Below are positions 34,860 through 43,888 of a stretch of 64,000 bases of DNA, one piece after another. The position numbers and the translations under genes are program-made. The notes beneath the pieces are model-generated. The model saw only the letters and a program-made list of their open reading frames with translations. It did not search any database and had not been told where the DNA came from. Position 1 is the first letter of the stretch; each line of letters opens with the position of its first letter. The stretch is from CBDCGV01 sp965216955 (GTDB lineage Bacteria; Bacteroidota; Bacteroidia; Chitinophagales; JADIYW01), in assembly GCA_965216955.1 (NCBI GenBank), contig CBDCGV010000017.1:271339-335338 (forward strand), in the 5' to 3' direction.

Positions 34860-35189
34860 TTATTCTTTTAATTTTTCATTTTGTCTGTGACGATCTTTAT
34901 CTCTAAAGGTCTTTTTTTCAATGTTTTTTTTCAAAGCTTCTGTTAAATCTATCCCTGTTTGGTTGGCTAAACAAATGAGAACAAACAATACATCGGCTAA
35001 TTCATCGGCCAATTTTTTATCCTTTTCTCCTGATTTAAAAGATTGATCCCCATAAGAACGAGCAATAATTCTTGCAACCTCTCCCACTTCTTCTGTAAGA
35101 ATTGCCATATTTGTTAATTCGCTAAAATATCTAACACCAATCGTTTTTATCCAATTGTCAACCAACGCTTGCGCTTCTTTTATTGTCAT
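34860..35189 (-). CDS. MazG-like nucleotide pyrophosphohydrolase
   Basis: A 109-aa all-alpha NTP pyrophosphohydrolase. EEVGEVARII (about 28-37) and the downstream KLADELADVLFVLICLAN give the E-x-x-E and E-x-x-D magnesium site of MazG/dUTPase-like proteins. It hydrolyses non-canonical nucleoside triphosphates to monophosphates. Convergent with the ECF operon, 1 nt between stops. Confidence 0.93.
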   Translation of the reverse strand: MTIKEAQALVDNWIKTIGVRYFSELTNMAILTEEVGEVARIIARSYGDQSFKSGEKDKKLADELADVLFVLICLANQTGIDLTEALKKNIEKKTFRDKDRHRQNEKLKE

Positions 35190-35262
35190 TTATTTGTGTT
35201 TTTCTTTGTTACAAGATAGAAATAGTATTTTAGTAGCCGACAAATTAGTTAAGAGAAAGTAA

Positions 35263-36021
35263 ATGAATAAAATTGCACTTATTACCGGTGCTACTGCCGG
35301 AATTGGAGAGGCTGTTGCAACAAAATTCGCGGCAGAAGGATGGGATGTTATTATTACGGGTCGACGTAATGACAGACTAGAAATATTGTCTAATGAACTT
35401 GCAAAACAGTTTAGTATAGATGTTCTACCCCTTTGTTACGATGTAAGAAACTTGGAAGAAGTAAAAAAAGTGATTGCCTCGTTAAATGGAAAGTGGGAAA
35501 AAGTAGAGCTTCTTGTAAATAACGCTGGCCTTGCTGTAGGGCGAGGACCTTTTCAAGAAGGCCTATATGAAGATTGGGAAAGGATGATTGATACTAACGT
35601 TAAAGGATTAATCTATATGTCTAGAGAGCTTTCTTCTGTCTTTATTAAAAACAAAAAGGGACACATTATAAACATTGCCTCACTAGCAGGACACGAAGTT
35701 TATGGTGGAGGAAATGTTTATTGTTCAACAAAGCATGCTGTTCGTGCTTTGAGTCGGGGCATGAGAATTGATATGGTAAAGTATGGAATTAAGGTGTCAA
35801 CTGTTAGTCCTGGTGCTGTCGACACAGAATTTTCGTTAGTTAGATATAAAGGAGATAAAGCACGAGCAGACTCTACTTATAAAGGGTTTGAACCTTTGCA
35901 TGCAGAGGATGTTGCCGATTGTGTTTGGTTTTGCGCATCACAACCAAAAAATGTTAACATAGAGGAGGTTTATGTGCTACCAACAGCCCAAGCCTCTCCT
36001 TATGTTTTGCATAAAGACTAG
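35263..36021 (+). CDS. Short-chain dehydrogenase/reductase (YdfG-like)
   Basis: A 252-aa classical SDR. TGATAGIGEA (9-18) binds the cofactor, with GRRNDR after beta-2 favouring NADP; NNAGLAVGRGP, catalytic Ser in NIASLAGHE, and Tyr/Lys in YCSTKHAV. Resembles the serine/3-hydroxy acid dehydrogenase YdfG group; substrate not certain. Single gene or first of a loose run with nfu. Confidence 0.92.
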   Translation: MNKIALITGATAGIGEAVATKFAAEGWDVIITGRRNDRLEILSNELAKQFSIDVLPLCYDVRNLEEVKKVIASLNGKWEKVELLVNNAGLAVGRGPFQEGLYEDWERMIDTNVKGLIYMSRELSSVFIKNKKGHIINIASLAGHEVYGGGNVYCSTKHAVRALSRGMRIDMVKYGIKVSTVSPGAVDTEFSLVRYKGDKARADSTYKGFEPLHAEDVADCVWFCASQPKNVNIEEVYVLPTAQASPYVLHKD

Positions 36022-36068
36022 CAAGAACTTTATTTTAGCATATTGCGTTTTTTATAAAAAGATTTTTA

Positions 36069-36662
36069 ATGGAAACAAAACAAGAAGTACCAGTACTCAT
36101 ATATACCGAAGCTACTCCAAATCCCGCATCGATAAAATTTGTGGTCAATAGACCTATCTTTCCAGGCGACTACGTTGAATTTGAAAGCATCGAGTCTACC
36201 AAAAACGCACCTTTAGCTAAATCTTTGTTTGACACAGATCTTATTACAGCAGTTTTTATTAGCAATAACTTTATTACCATCACAAAAAAAGAAGATTTAT
36301 TGTGGATAGAGGTTAGCCCAATTATTAAAGAAGCTATTAAAACCCATATTGATCAAAAGAAAGCAATTTTTGATGAAGGCTTTAATCTTAGTAATCGCAA
36401 AGCAAGTAATGAAATTTCCAATGAAGATAGCGATGTAGAAGTTAAAATAAAAGGTGCATTGGAAAAATATGTAAAGCCCGCTGTTGAAATGGACGGGGGA
36501 GCAATTAGCTTTGTTTCGTTTGAAAATGGTATACTAACACTAGCCTTGCAAGGCTCTTGTAGTGGCTGCCCTTCTAGCACTGTAACATTAAAAGATGGCA
36601 TTGAAAATTTAATGTCTAAAATGGTTCCTGAAGTTAAAGAAGTCGTTGCTCAAGAAACATAA
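36069..36662 (+). CDS. Nfu-type iron-sulphur cluster carrier
   Basis: A 197-aa protein with an N-terminal Nfu_N domain (YTEATPNPASIKFVVNRP, FDTDLITAVFISNNFITI) and a C-terminal NifU-like domain. In the latter LQGSCSGCPSSTVTLKDGIE carries the C-x2-C that holds a 4Fe-4S cluster at the dimer interface. It passes clusters to apo-proteins, a need shared by the NadA, Rieske and Fe-S flavoenzymes in this window. Confidence 0.95.
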   Translation: METKQEVPVLIYTEATPNPASIKFVVNRPIFPGDYVEFESIESTKNAPLAKSLFDTDLITAVFISNNFITITKKEDLLWIEVSPIIKEAIKTHIDQKKAIFDEGFNLSNRKASNEISNEDSDVEVKIKGALEKYVKPAVEMDGGAISFVSFENGILTLALQGSCSGCPSSTVTLKDGIENLMSKMVPEVKEVVAQET

Positions 36663-36689
36663 TATTTATTCATTTTTTGATTAGAAAGT

Positions 36690-37529
36690 TTGTCTGTCTT
36701 AAATCAACTTTTAAGTAAAGAAATAGCCGAAAAAGCATGGGAACAGCTTCAAAAGATGCTATTTCCTTCAGATAGAAAGCAAATTAAGCAGCTAATTTCA
36801 CTAAAACCAATAGAAATTTATGAAACCAAATCTTCCTTCAATATCGATGGGGCAGATATTCAGGTTGGTATAAAATCCTATTTAGAAAACATTTTAGAAA
36901 ACCGAAAGAACATTAGGAAAAAATGGTTAGGGCTTGCGTTTGGAACTCAAGAAAGTTTAACCTATGGTTTTCATGTTGTTGTTAATAGTGCCATTGACTA
37001 TCCTAATGCAAAAATATATTTACAAAATAACTATGTAGATAATCCCTTTAACTTCAATAACGACAGGTATCAACTAACAATTAAGGATGTTGATATAAAA
37101 GAAAAAGAAAAGGAGCTTAGTACAGACTTGTCTTTGGAAGGATCTATTAACATTTGGTTTCTAAAAATAAGAACGAAAGGCATTTTAAACGTAATAGGTA
37201 ACCCATATTATCAAACGAAAGACAAAACTATAAGGATGAAGGATTTAAAATATACTTTTAAATCCAAAAACCTTGTTTTAAAACTTTTGGACAAATATTA
37301 TCACAAGCGTTTTTTATCTTTTTTAAAGGATCTAATAATTATTCCAATCGACGAAGCTTTATTTAAGGCAAAAATCCTTGCTCAGGAAGAAATGAACCAT
37401 CATCAAAAAGAGTCAAGGTTTGTTTTTAATGGGATTCTTAATGATTTAGAACTTGAAAGACTTAAAGTAGAAGAGCGGACAATAAAAGCTGTTTTCTTAG
37501 CGCAAGGAAACTTAAGGTTAGCAAAATAA
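36690..37529 (+). CDS. DUF4403-like protein lacking the usual N-terminal half
   Basis: A 279-aa protein starting at TTG (36690) with a weak AGAAAG before it; the first in-frame ATG is 22 codons later. The C-terminal region (GNPYYQTKDKTIRMKDLKYTFKSKN, EEALF-type helices and a final ERTIKAVFLAQGNLRLAK) resembles the end of DUF4403 proteins. Those are normally about 450 aa with a signal peptide; here no signal peptide is present. Either a short paralogue or a truncated gene. The family link is from memory. Confidence 0.6.
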   Translation: MSVLNQLLSKEIAEKAWEQLQKMLFPSDRKQIKQLISLKPIEIYETKSSFNIDGADIQVGIKSYLENILENRKNIRKKWLGLAFGTQESLTYGFHVVVNSAIDYPNAKIYLQNNYVDNPFNFNNDRYQLTIKDVDIKEKEKELSTDLSLEGSINIWFLKIRTKGILNVIGNPYYQTKDKTIRMKDLKYTFKSKNLVLKLLDKYYHKRFLSFLKDLIIIPIDEALFKAKILAQEEMNHHQKESRFVFNGILNDLELERLKVEERTIKAVFLAQGNLRLAK

Positions 37530-37562
37530 CCTTATAAGAAAGCCCCGGACTTTATAGAGTAG

Positions 37563-38165
37563 TTAAAAAACAAAAACGGTTGCAAGTATTTGACCTGTTA
37601 TACCCACTAAAAAACCAGTATATAACTCTCCTATCGAATGGGCATCCAAATACAATCGCGCTGTAGCAACCAACCCGACTAAAATGACTGCTCCTAAGAA
37701 AATGTAGCTATAATCGTACGTCGAAGAATTAAGCCATAAAAGTATTTCAAAAAACAAGCCACCCATTCCAACCATATGTAAGCTAATTTTTTGAAAATTA
37801 TTAATTACAAATGCCATTGATAAAGCAATTACAGATCCCAAGATAAACGCCTGAATCAAAATTGGAAAACTAGTAGACTTTACCGACATATAAGTCCAAA
37901 CATAAAAGACAATGGCAATCATTAATGGACCAATTCTTTCCTTTTTATCATGCATTTGATACGAACTAATAAAACCAATCGGTTTCATTAATAAAATCAT
38001 AAACATAGGGTAGCAAAATGTGAGCAAGAAAAGTAGTACTAAATTCTTCTCGTCATATTCTTGACCAAAAACATATTGGTTTGTGTGATAAAGTAACAAA
38101 ACAACCTGTATAGTCACCAATAAAGGGTGAAATACGAAAGAAACAAAATTAAATAGGACTTTCAT
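37563..38165 (-). CDS. PAP2-like integral membrane protein
   Basis: A 200-aa protein with about six hydrophobic helices. QKISLHMVGMGGLFFE and ARLYLDAHSIGELYTGFLVG resemble the second and third signature blocks of PAP2 phosphatases (the SR-x5-H block appears as ARLYLDAH). It lacks the full KxxxxxxRP box, so activity is doubtful. It overlaps the rpoN stop by 1 nt, so it is translated from the rpoN message. Confidence 0.72.
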   Translation of the reverse strand: MKVLFNFVSFVFHPLLVTIQVVLLLYHTNQYVFGQEYDEKNLVLLFLLTFCYPMFMILLMKPIGFISSYQMHDKKERIGPLMIAIVFYVWTYMSVKSTSFPILIQAFILGSVIALSMAFVINNFQKISLHMVGMGGLFFEILLWLNSSTYDYSYIFLGAVILVGLVATARLYLDAHSIGELYTGFLVGITGQILATVFVF

Positions 38166-39613
38166 TAAAGCTCTTTTCTTAATCGAGCAACAGGAATGTT
38201 TAGTTGTTCTCTATATTTAGCAACGGTGCGCCTTGCAATATTATAGCCTTTTTCCTTTAACAATTCTGCTAATTTCTGATCTGAATGAGGCTTTGTTCGG
38301 TCTTCCTCTTCTACGATATTACTAAGTATCTTTTTAACTTCTCTAGTTGAAACTTCTTCACCGCTATCTGTTTGAATAGACTCCGAGAAAAAAGATTTTA
38401 ATTTAAATGTTCCAAACTCTGTTTGAACATATTTACTATTCGCAACCCTTGAAACCGTTGAAATGTCCAAATTTGTTATTTCCGCTATGTCTTTTAAGAT
38501 CATTGGCTTTAACCTTGTTTCATCACCAGTTAAAAAATATTCTTTCTGATAATCGACAATCGCATACATCGTTGATAATAGTGTATGTTGACGCTGCTTT
38601 ATAGCATCAATAAACCATTTTGCAGAATCAATTTTTTGCTTAATAAACAAGATCGCTTCTTTTTGTTTTTTATTCTTGGATTCGCTTCTACTATAGGCTT
38701 GCATCATTTCTTTGTACCCATCACTAATCCTAAGGTCTGGAGCATTTCTAGAGTTTAAAGAAACCTCTAATTCCCCATTGTTATTTACAATAGTGAAATC
38801 TGGAACAATATATTGGTTCTGGCTAGAGCCTCCGCCTTGAATAGAGCCTCCAGGTTTTGGATTAAGTTTTAATATAACCTCAAAAGCCTCTTTTAATTCT
38901 TCATCCTTTAGGTTTAACTGCTTGATTAGTTTTTCATAGTGTTTCTTGGTAAATGCATCAAAGTACTTTTCCAAAATTTTCTTTGCTAAAAGATGTGTTT
39001 CGTCTTTTTCCTTTTTCCTGTCCAATTGCAGTAGTAAACATTCTTGTAAAGAGCGTGCTGCTACACCGGCAGGTTCAAACTTTTGGATCAAGGTTAATAA
39101 AGATTCAAGCTCTTCCTTTGTAGCAACAATATTTTGTGTAAATGCCAAATCATTTACGATTGCATCTAATTCCCTTCTGATATATCCATCATCATCGATA
39201 CTGCCCACAATTTGTTCTGCTATTTTCCTCTGATGATCATCTAAGTCTAACAATCCTAATTGCTGATTCAATCTATCATGAAACGTATTTGCTACTGCTA
39301 TTGGAATTGCTTTATCCTCACCATCTTTATTATAATTCCCAGATCCTTGATATAGATAATCATCATCATCGGTTAAATAGTCGCTTAAATCAATAACTTC
39401 TTCTTGTTCTCCCGTTTCTTGATTTTCAGAACTATCATCGGCCAACAAATCCTCTTTGTCTTCAACACCTTCTTCAAGTGCGGGGTTGGCCTCTAATTCA
39501 TCTTTTATTCTCTGCTCCAATATAGCTGTTGGAACCTGCAACAACTTCATTAATTGAATTTGTTGAGGTGATAATTTTTGAATTTGTTTCTGACTTAGCT
39601 TTTGCCTTAGCAT
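38165..39613 (-). CDS. rpoN: RNA polymerase sigma-54 factor
   Basis: A 482-aa RpoN. Gln-rich region I (QKQIQKLSPQQIQLMKLLQVP), an acidic linker (residues 50-90), core-binding domain, the DNA-binding ISTVSRVANSKYVQT helix-turn-helix, and the RpoN box ARRTVAKYRE near the C-terminus. It recognises -24/-12 promoters and needs an AAA activator; none is encoded nearby. Confidence 0.97.
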   Translation of the reverse strand: MLRQKLSQKQIQKLSPQQIQLMKLLQVPTAILEQRIKDELEANPALEEGVEDKEDLLADDSSENQETGEQEEVIDLSDYLTDDDDYLYQGSGNYNKDGEDKAIPIAVANTFHDRLNQQLGLLDLDDHQRKIAEQIVGSIDDDGYIRRELDAIVNDLAFTQNIVATKEELESLLTLIQKFEPAGVAARSLQECLLLQLDRKKEKDETHLLAKKILEKYFDAFTKKHYEKLIKQLNLKDEELKEAFEVILKLNPKPGGSIQGGGSSQNQYIVPDFTIVNNNGELEVSLNSRNAPDLRISDGYKEMMQAYSRSESKNKKQKEAILFIKQKIDSAKWFIDAIKQRQHTLLSTMYAIVDYQKEYFLTGDETRLKPMILKDIAEITNLDISTVSRVANSKYVQTEFGTFKLKSFFSESIQTDSGEEVSTREVKKILSNIVEEEDRTKPHSDQKLAELLKEKGYNIARRTVAKYREQLNIPVARLRKEL

Positions 39614-39663
39614 TGTAACATTTTATTATGCGGCTAATTTAGTAATTACCTTTTTTATTTGTT

Positions 39664-39823
39664 GAAGTTGTTTAGACTTTTCATTTGGACTGCAAATTTG
39701 TCTTATCACGCTCACTTATCTTTTCTTTTTCTTTCCGTAGCTAAGGCTATGCAAAGAAAAAGATGCATCAATTGAGCACAAAATACTTTTTTTCGTCTTC
39801 AAACTAAAAGTCTAAACAACTTC
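39664..39823. repeat. Near-palindromic 160-bp element (MITE-like or structured RNA)
   Basis: Ends are an exact 18-bp inverted repeat: GAAGTTGTTTAGACTTTT at 39664-39681 and its complement at 39806-39823. Inside, a second stem pairs TCTTTTTCTTT with AAAGAAAAAGA around 39742-39763, and GCTCA pairs with TTGAGC. Laid on its own complement, the left arm matches most of the right arm with small gaps. It fills the rpoN-asnS gap, which has no open frame. Confidence 0.6.
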
Positions 39824-39878
39824 ATGAACAAGATACTCAACGAAAGCTGTTATAATTAATTATTTTCGCTAAATAATT

Positions 39879-41399
39879 ATGGAAAACACTTACATCGCCG
39901 ATTTAGCTTCCTTTGAAGGAAAAAAAGTACAAGTCAATGGGTGGGTTGCTAACAAACGCATAAGTAAGGGTTTAATTTTTATAGTATTAAGAGATGGAAG
40001 TGGTTTTTGTCAATGCATTTTTGATGAAAAAACACTTGACGAAACCGTTTTTAATGAAGCTAAAAGCCTAACACTAGAGAGTTCTATATCTATATCAGGC
40101 GCTATTGTTAAAGACAACAGGCAAGTTGGTGGGTATGAAATTCATGTGTCAGATCTAAAGGTTTTCCAACTGAGCGCAGATTTTCCAATTGCAAAAAAAG
40201 AACATGGTGTAGATTTTTTAATGGATCACCGACATTTATGGTTGAGATCAAAAAAGCAATGGGCCATAATGCGAGTAAGAAATAAAGTTAAATGGCACAT
40301 TAATAAGTTTTTTCAAGAAGAAGGTTTTTTGCAATTAGACTCTCCCTTATTTACGGGTAGCTCTGCTGAAGGTACTACAACTTTGTTTAGTACTGATTTC
40401 TATGGAAACCCTGCTTATCTTGCTCAAACAGGACAGCTTTATGGAGAAGCTATGGCGCTCGCCTTTGGAAAAGTTTACACTTTTGGTCCAACCTTTAGGG
40501 CAGAAAAAAGTAAAACCCGTCGACATTTATCTGAGTTTTGGATGATAGAGCCTGAAATGGCTTTTTATAATAATGAAATGAATATGGACCTTATCGAACG
40601 CTTCATTCGATCTGTTGTCAAAAACGTTGTTAATGAATGTTCTACTGAACTTCATATGCTGAATCGCGATGTTTCTAAATTAAATGTCGAAAAGCCATTT
40701 CCTAGAATTACTTACGACAATGCTATCGAAATTTTAAAAGGTAATAAAGAGGTGAATGGTAAAAACGCTTTAGTGCTTCTAGAGGAAGATCTCAAAAAAG
40801 CAGAATCTTTAGCTTTAGAAAAACAAACGGAAATTAATGAAAGACAAGCTTTGATTGATGGTGGTGGCATAAAAAAAGGAGTAAGAAACTTTAATCAAAG
40901 CAAAATAGATAGCCTTAAAATAGAATTAAAAGAATTAAAAGAAAAAATCAACAATATTCCTAAATGGATTGAATCGGCAAAAAACTTTAAACATGGTAAT
41001 GATTTAGGGGGTTCAGATGAAACTATTTTAACTCGTCTTTTTGAAACGCCAATCATGATTTACAATTGGCCTAAAGCGATAAAAGCTTTTTATATGAAAT
41101 CCGTTGAAAACAAAACTGATTATGTTAAAGGGGTTGATGTTCTTGCACCAGAAGGTTTTGGAGAGATTGTCGGTGGGTCTGAAAGAGAAAGCGACATAAA
41201 CATTTTGAAAAAAGCCATTAAAGATCATAACTTGCCCATAGACACCTTTAATTGGTATTTGGACTTAAGAAAATATGGTTCTGTTCCACACGCAGGTTTT
41301 GGTTTAGGACTTGAACGATTCATTTGCTGGATATGTAATGTAAAACATATCCGTGAAGTTATTCCATTCCCAAGAATGTATGGGCGTCTTTTTCCGTAG
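39879..41399 (+). CDS. asnS: Asparaginyl-tRNA synthetase
   Basis: A 506-aa class IIb synthetase. OB-fold anticodon domain (VNGWVANKRISKGLIFIVLRDGS), motif 2 (FRAEKSKTRRHLSEFWMIEPE) and motif 3 (GFGLGLERFICWI). An insert of about 85 residues (about 285-370, charged and coiled-coil-like) interrupts the catalytic domain. This insert is usual in Bacteroidota AsnRS. It charges tRNA-Asn, the same tRNA used as integration site at 15.3 kb. Confidence 0.97.
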   Translation: MENTYIADLASFEGKKVQVNGWVANKRISKGLIFIVLRDGSGFCQCIFDEKTLDETVFNEAKSLTLESSISISGAIVKDNRQVGGYEIHVSDLKVFQLSADFPIAKKEHGVDFLMDHRHLWLRSKKQWAIMRVRNKVKWHINKFFQEEGFLQLDSPLFTGSSAEGTTTLFSTDFYGNPAYLAQTGQLYGEAMALAFGKVYTFGPTFRAEKSKTRRHLSEFWMIEPEMAFYNNEMNMDLIERFIRSVVKNVVNECSTELHMLNRDVSKLNVEKPFPRITYDNAIEILKGNKEVNGKNALVLLEEDLKKAESLALEKQTEINERQALIDGGGIKKGVRNFNQSKIDSLKIELKELKEKINNIPKWIESAKNFKHGNDLGGSDETILTRLFETPIMIYNWPKAIKAFYMKSVENKTDYVKGVDVLAPEGFGEIVGGSERESDINILKKAIKDHNLPIDTFNWYLDLRKYGSVPHAGFGLGLERFICWICNVKHIREVIPFPRMYGRLFP

Positions 41400-41425
41400 G
41401 TTTATACTATTAATAAAAATATAGA

Positions 41426-43096
41426 ATGGCAAAGCACAGAAAAGAAAGAAAGAAGAAGAGAAAAGATAACCATGTTAAGGCACTAAAAAAGACAAAAACA
41501 AGTGACTTGTTTGAAAAAATAGAGCTATTTCTTTCGGCAAATGAAAAAATAGCGCTTTTTATTACGTTGCTAGTTGCCACTGTTGTCTATTTGCTTTGCT
41601 TTGATGTTAAAATTTCTGTTGGTGGTGACGATTCAGGCTATATTCAAAAAGGTCATCGGTTTATTAACGAAGGTATCTTCCCTACATCTCAAGGGCCTGT
41701 TTATCCAATTGTTTTGGGCTTTTTTATTAAGCTTTTTGGAATAAAGGTTCCTTTGTTAAAGATTTTATCTGTCCTTTTTACGGTTCTTCATATTGCCTTT
41801 TTCTATAAGGCTTTTAAAGGCCTTGTTCCATATTTGACTTTAATTGTTAGTTGTTTTTTAGTTGCTATAAATTCTTATATCGCTTTTTATGCAAGCTCTA
41901 CATATTCGGAAGTTTTTTTTATGTTTAGCTTGTCTATTTTGTTTTTGTTTTTCTTGCGCTATACGTTTAAAAACCCAGAAAACACAACGGTTGTTTCTTT
42001 TATTATAATTGGCCTTATTGTTTTTATAACTTCTCAAATAAGGTTTGTGGGGTTTGCTGCTATTCTTGCTATCTCCTTATTTTTAGTTCTACAAAAGCAA
42101 TTTAAAAATGCTCTTGTTGCCTTTGGCTCTTTTGCCGGGTTTTATGCTCTTTTTAGTTTATTAAAAAAACTCTTGGGTGTTGGCAACGGTATGTCCAACC
42201 AGCTTGATACTTTAATGATGGTACACCCTTATGATGCCAGCAAGGGTAAAGAAACCTTTTCTGGTTTTATCAATCGTTTTTTTGACAACGCAGATTTATA
42301 TTTAAGCAAAACATTTTTAATTGAGCTTGGTTTGAGGCCTGAAGGATCAAAAATAGCGCCGTTCCTTACCCTTGTTATTGGTCTTTTGTTTTTGGCTGGA
42401 CTGTTTATTGCTTTTAAACACAATAAGACTTTATTGTTTACCGGGTTGTTTATTGCCGCTTTAGCTGGAATGACATTTGTAATCCTTCAACCTTTCTGGG
42501 ATCAAAACAGGTTAATTTTAATTTTATATCCCTTTTTCTATCTTTTCTTTTTAAGTACGATTTATTTAGCTTTCAAAAAATATCTGCCTAGCTATTTACA
42601 AATAGGCTTTCTTTTAAGTTGTTTAATTTTAATCTTTTTAAGTTTTTCAAGAACGGGTCCAAAAATCCAAGAAAATGTCTTGATCTTACAAAAGAACATT
42701 AATAAAAATCCCCTTTATGGGTACACAACAGATTGGATTAACTATATAAATATGGTTCAATGGGCTTCTGAAAACTTACCTGAAACATCAAAAGTTGCCT
42801 GTAGAAAACCAAGCATTGCTTTTATCTATTCAAACGGAACAGCACATCATGGAATTTTTAGAATAAATTCTCAAGATCCAGATGAGTTATTGGCTAAACT
42901 AAGAGATAAAAACGTTACACATGTGATACGTGCGAGTTTGCGCACAGACCCTAAAAAAAATACGGGTCGAACCATAAACACAATAATCCGATATATGTCT
43001 TTTGTTGAACGTAAATATCCTGGAACTTTTAAGGGTGTGCATCAAGTGGGGAAAAAAGAACCTGCTGTTTTGTATGAAATAAACTATCCTAATTAA
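41426..43096 (+). CDS. Membrane glycosyltransferase-like protein (GT39/ArnT-type fold)
   Basis: A 556-aa protein with a very basic N-terminus (KHRKERKKKRKDN), then about 11 transmembrane helices. After the first helix comes GGDDSGYIQKGHRF, the position of the acidic catalytic residue of GT-C enzymes. The last 130 residues are a soluble domain. GT-C enzymes transfer sugars from polyprenyl-phosphate donors; acceptor unknown. Next to methyltransferase and GT2 genes, suggesting cell-surface glycan or glycolipid synthesis. Confidence 0.78.
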   Translation: MAKHRKERKKKRKDNHVKALKKTKTSDLFEKIELFLSANEKIALFITLLVATVVYLLCFDVKISVGGDDSGYIQKGHRFINEGIFPTSQGPVYPIVLGFFIKLFGIKVPLLKILSVLFTVLHIAFFYKAFKGLVPYLTLIVSCFLVAINSYIAFYASSTYSEVFFMFSLSILFLFFLRYTFKNPENTTVVSFIIIGLIVFITSQIRFVGFAAILAISLFLVLQKQFKNALVAFGSFAGFYALFSLLKKLLGVGNGMSNQLDTLMMVHPYDASKGKETFSGFINRFFDNADLYLSKTFLIELGLRPEGSKIAPFLTLVIGLLFLAGLFIAFKHNKTLLFTGLFIAALAGMTFVILQPFWDQNRLILILYPFFYLFFLSTIYLAFKKYLPSYLQIGFLLSCLILIFLSFSRTGPKIQENVLILQKNINKNPLYGYTTDWINYINMVQWASENLPETSKVACRKPSIAFIYSNGTAHHGIFRINSQDPDELLAKLRDKNVTHVIRASLRTDPKKNTGRTINTIIRYMSFVERKYPGTFKGVHQVGKKEPAVLYEINYPN

Positions 43097-43097
43097 A

Positions 43098-43859
43098 TTA
43101 AGGTGTTCTTTTTTGTACTTCTATTGTCATAAACATTGAAAAAACTTTTGATAGGGGTTTCAATATTTTTTCAAGCAAAGTAATACCGCCAAACAAAAAG
43201 TCGGGGAGTAATTGTCTCATAGAAACTCCACCACTCAACAAGTATCGTAAAGGCGTATGGTATTCTATATTTTTTGTTTCTAAGTTTGGATATTTGTTTT
43301 TTAATTTTTGTTGATCTCTTTCAAAAACAATCCACGGTAATGCACCATTTGCATCACTCAATGGGCCTGTTGAAGGAATAACCCATCCTCCTTCCGGCAC
43401 AAAAGGTTCATGATGAAAGTTCTGATAAATAAATCGCCCCCAAAGACTGTTTGCTGGTTCAATCATAATAATTTTTCCACCTTCAACCAACACTCGCTCT
43501 GCCTCTTTTAAAAACAACCCTGTGTCTGGTAAATGATGAAAAGTATCTATCATAAATATCGCTGCTACACTATCATTTTCAAATGGCATTTCTAGCGCAG
43601 AAAAAGTCATATCATTACACTCTAAAGGTATAACATCAGAAGTAATAACTTCCGGACAAACATCTTTTAAAAAACCGCCTCCAGAACCTAGTTCTATAAT
43701 TTTCCCCTCTGGTAAATTTCGTTTTGCTTTCATAAAAACACTATACCATTCATCGTATAATTTCTTTAAAAAGCGCTTGTTTAAAATTATTTTACGATGA
43801 TATAGGGTTCTTTCAGGGCTATCTAAATCGTATGGAATATCGAGTTTTAAAAATCCCAT
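43098..43859 (-). CDS. Class I SAM-dependent methyltransferase
   Basis: A 253-aa Rossmann methyltransferase: IIELGSGGGFLKD (motif I), ITSDVIPLE (motif II), MIDTFHHLPDTGLFLKEAERVLVEGGKIIMIEP (motifs IV-VI). Substrate unknown. Divergent from the next gene, the two 5' ends overlapping if the longer start is used there. Confidence 0.87.
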   Translation of the reverse strand: MGFLKLDIPYDLDSPERTLYHRKIILNKRFLKKLYDEWYSVFMKAKRNLPEGKIIELGSGGGFLKDVCPEVITSDVIPLECNDMTFSALEMPFENDSVAAIFMIDTFHHLPDTGLFLKEAERVLVEGGKIIMIEPANSLWGRFIYQNFHHEPFVPEGGWVIPSTGPLSDANGALPWIVFERDQQKLKNKYPNLETKNIEYHTPLRYLLSGGVSMRQLLPDFLFGGITLLEKILKPLSKVFSMFMTIEVQKRTP

Positions 43860-43888
43860 TATATTTGAGCTTTACTAAAAAAAATATT

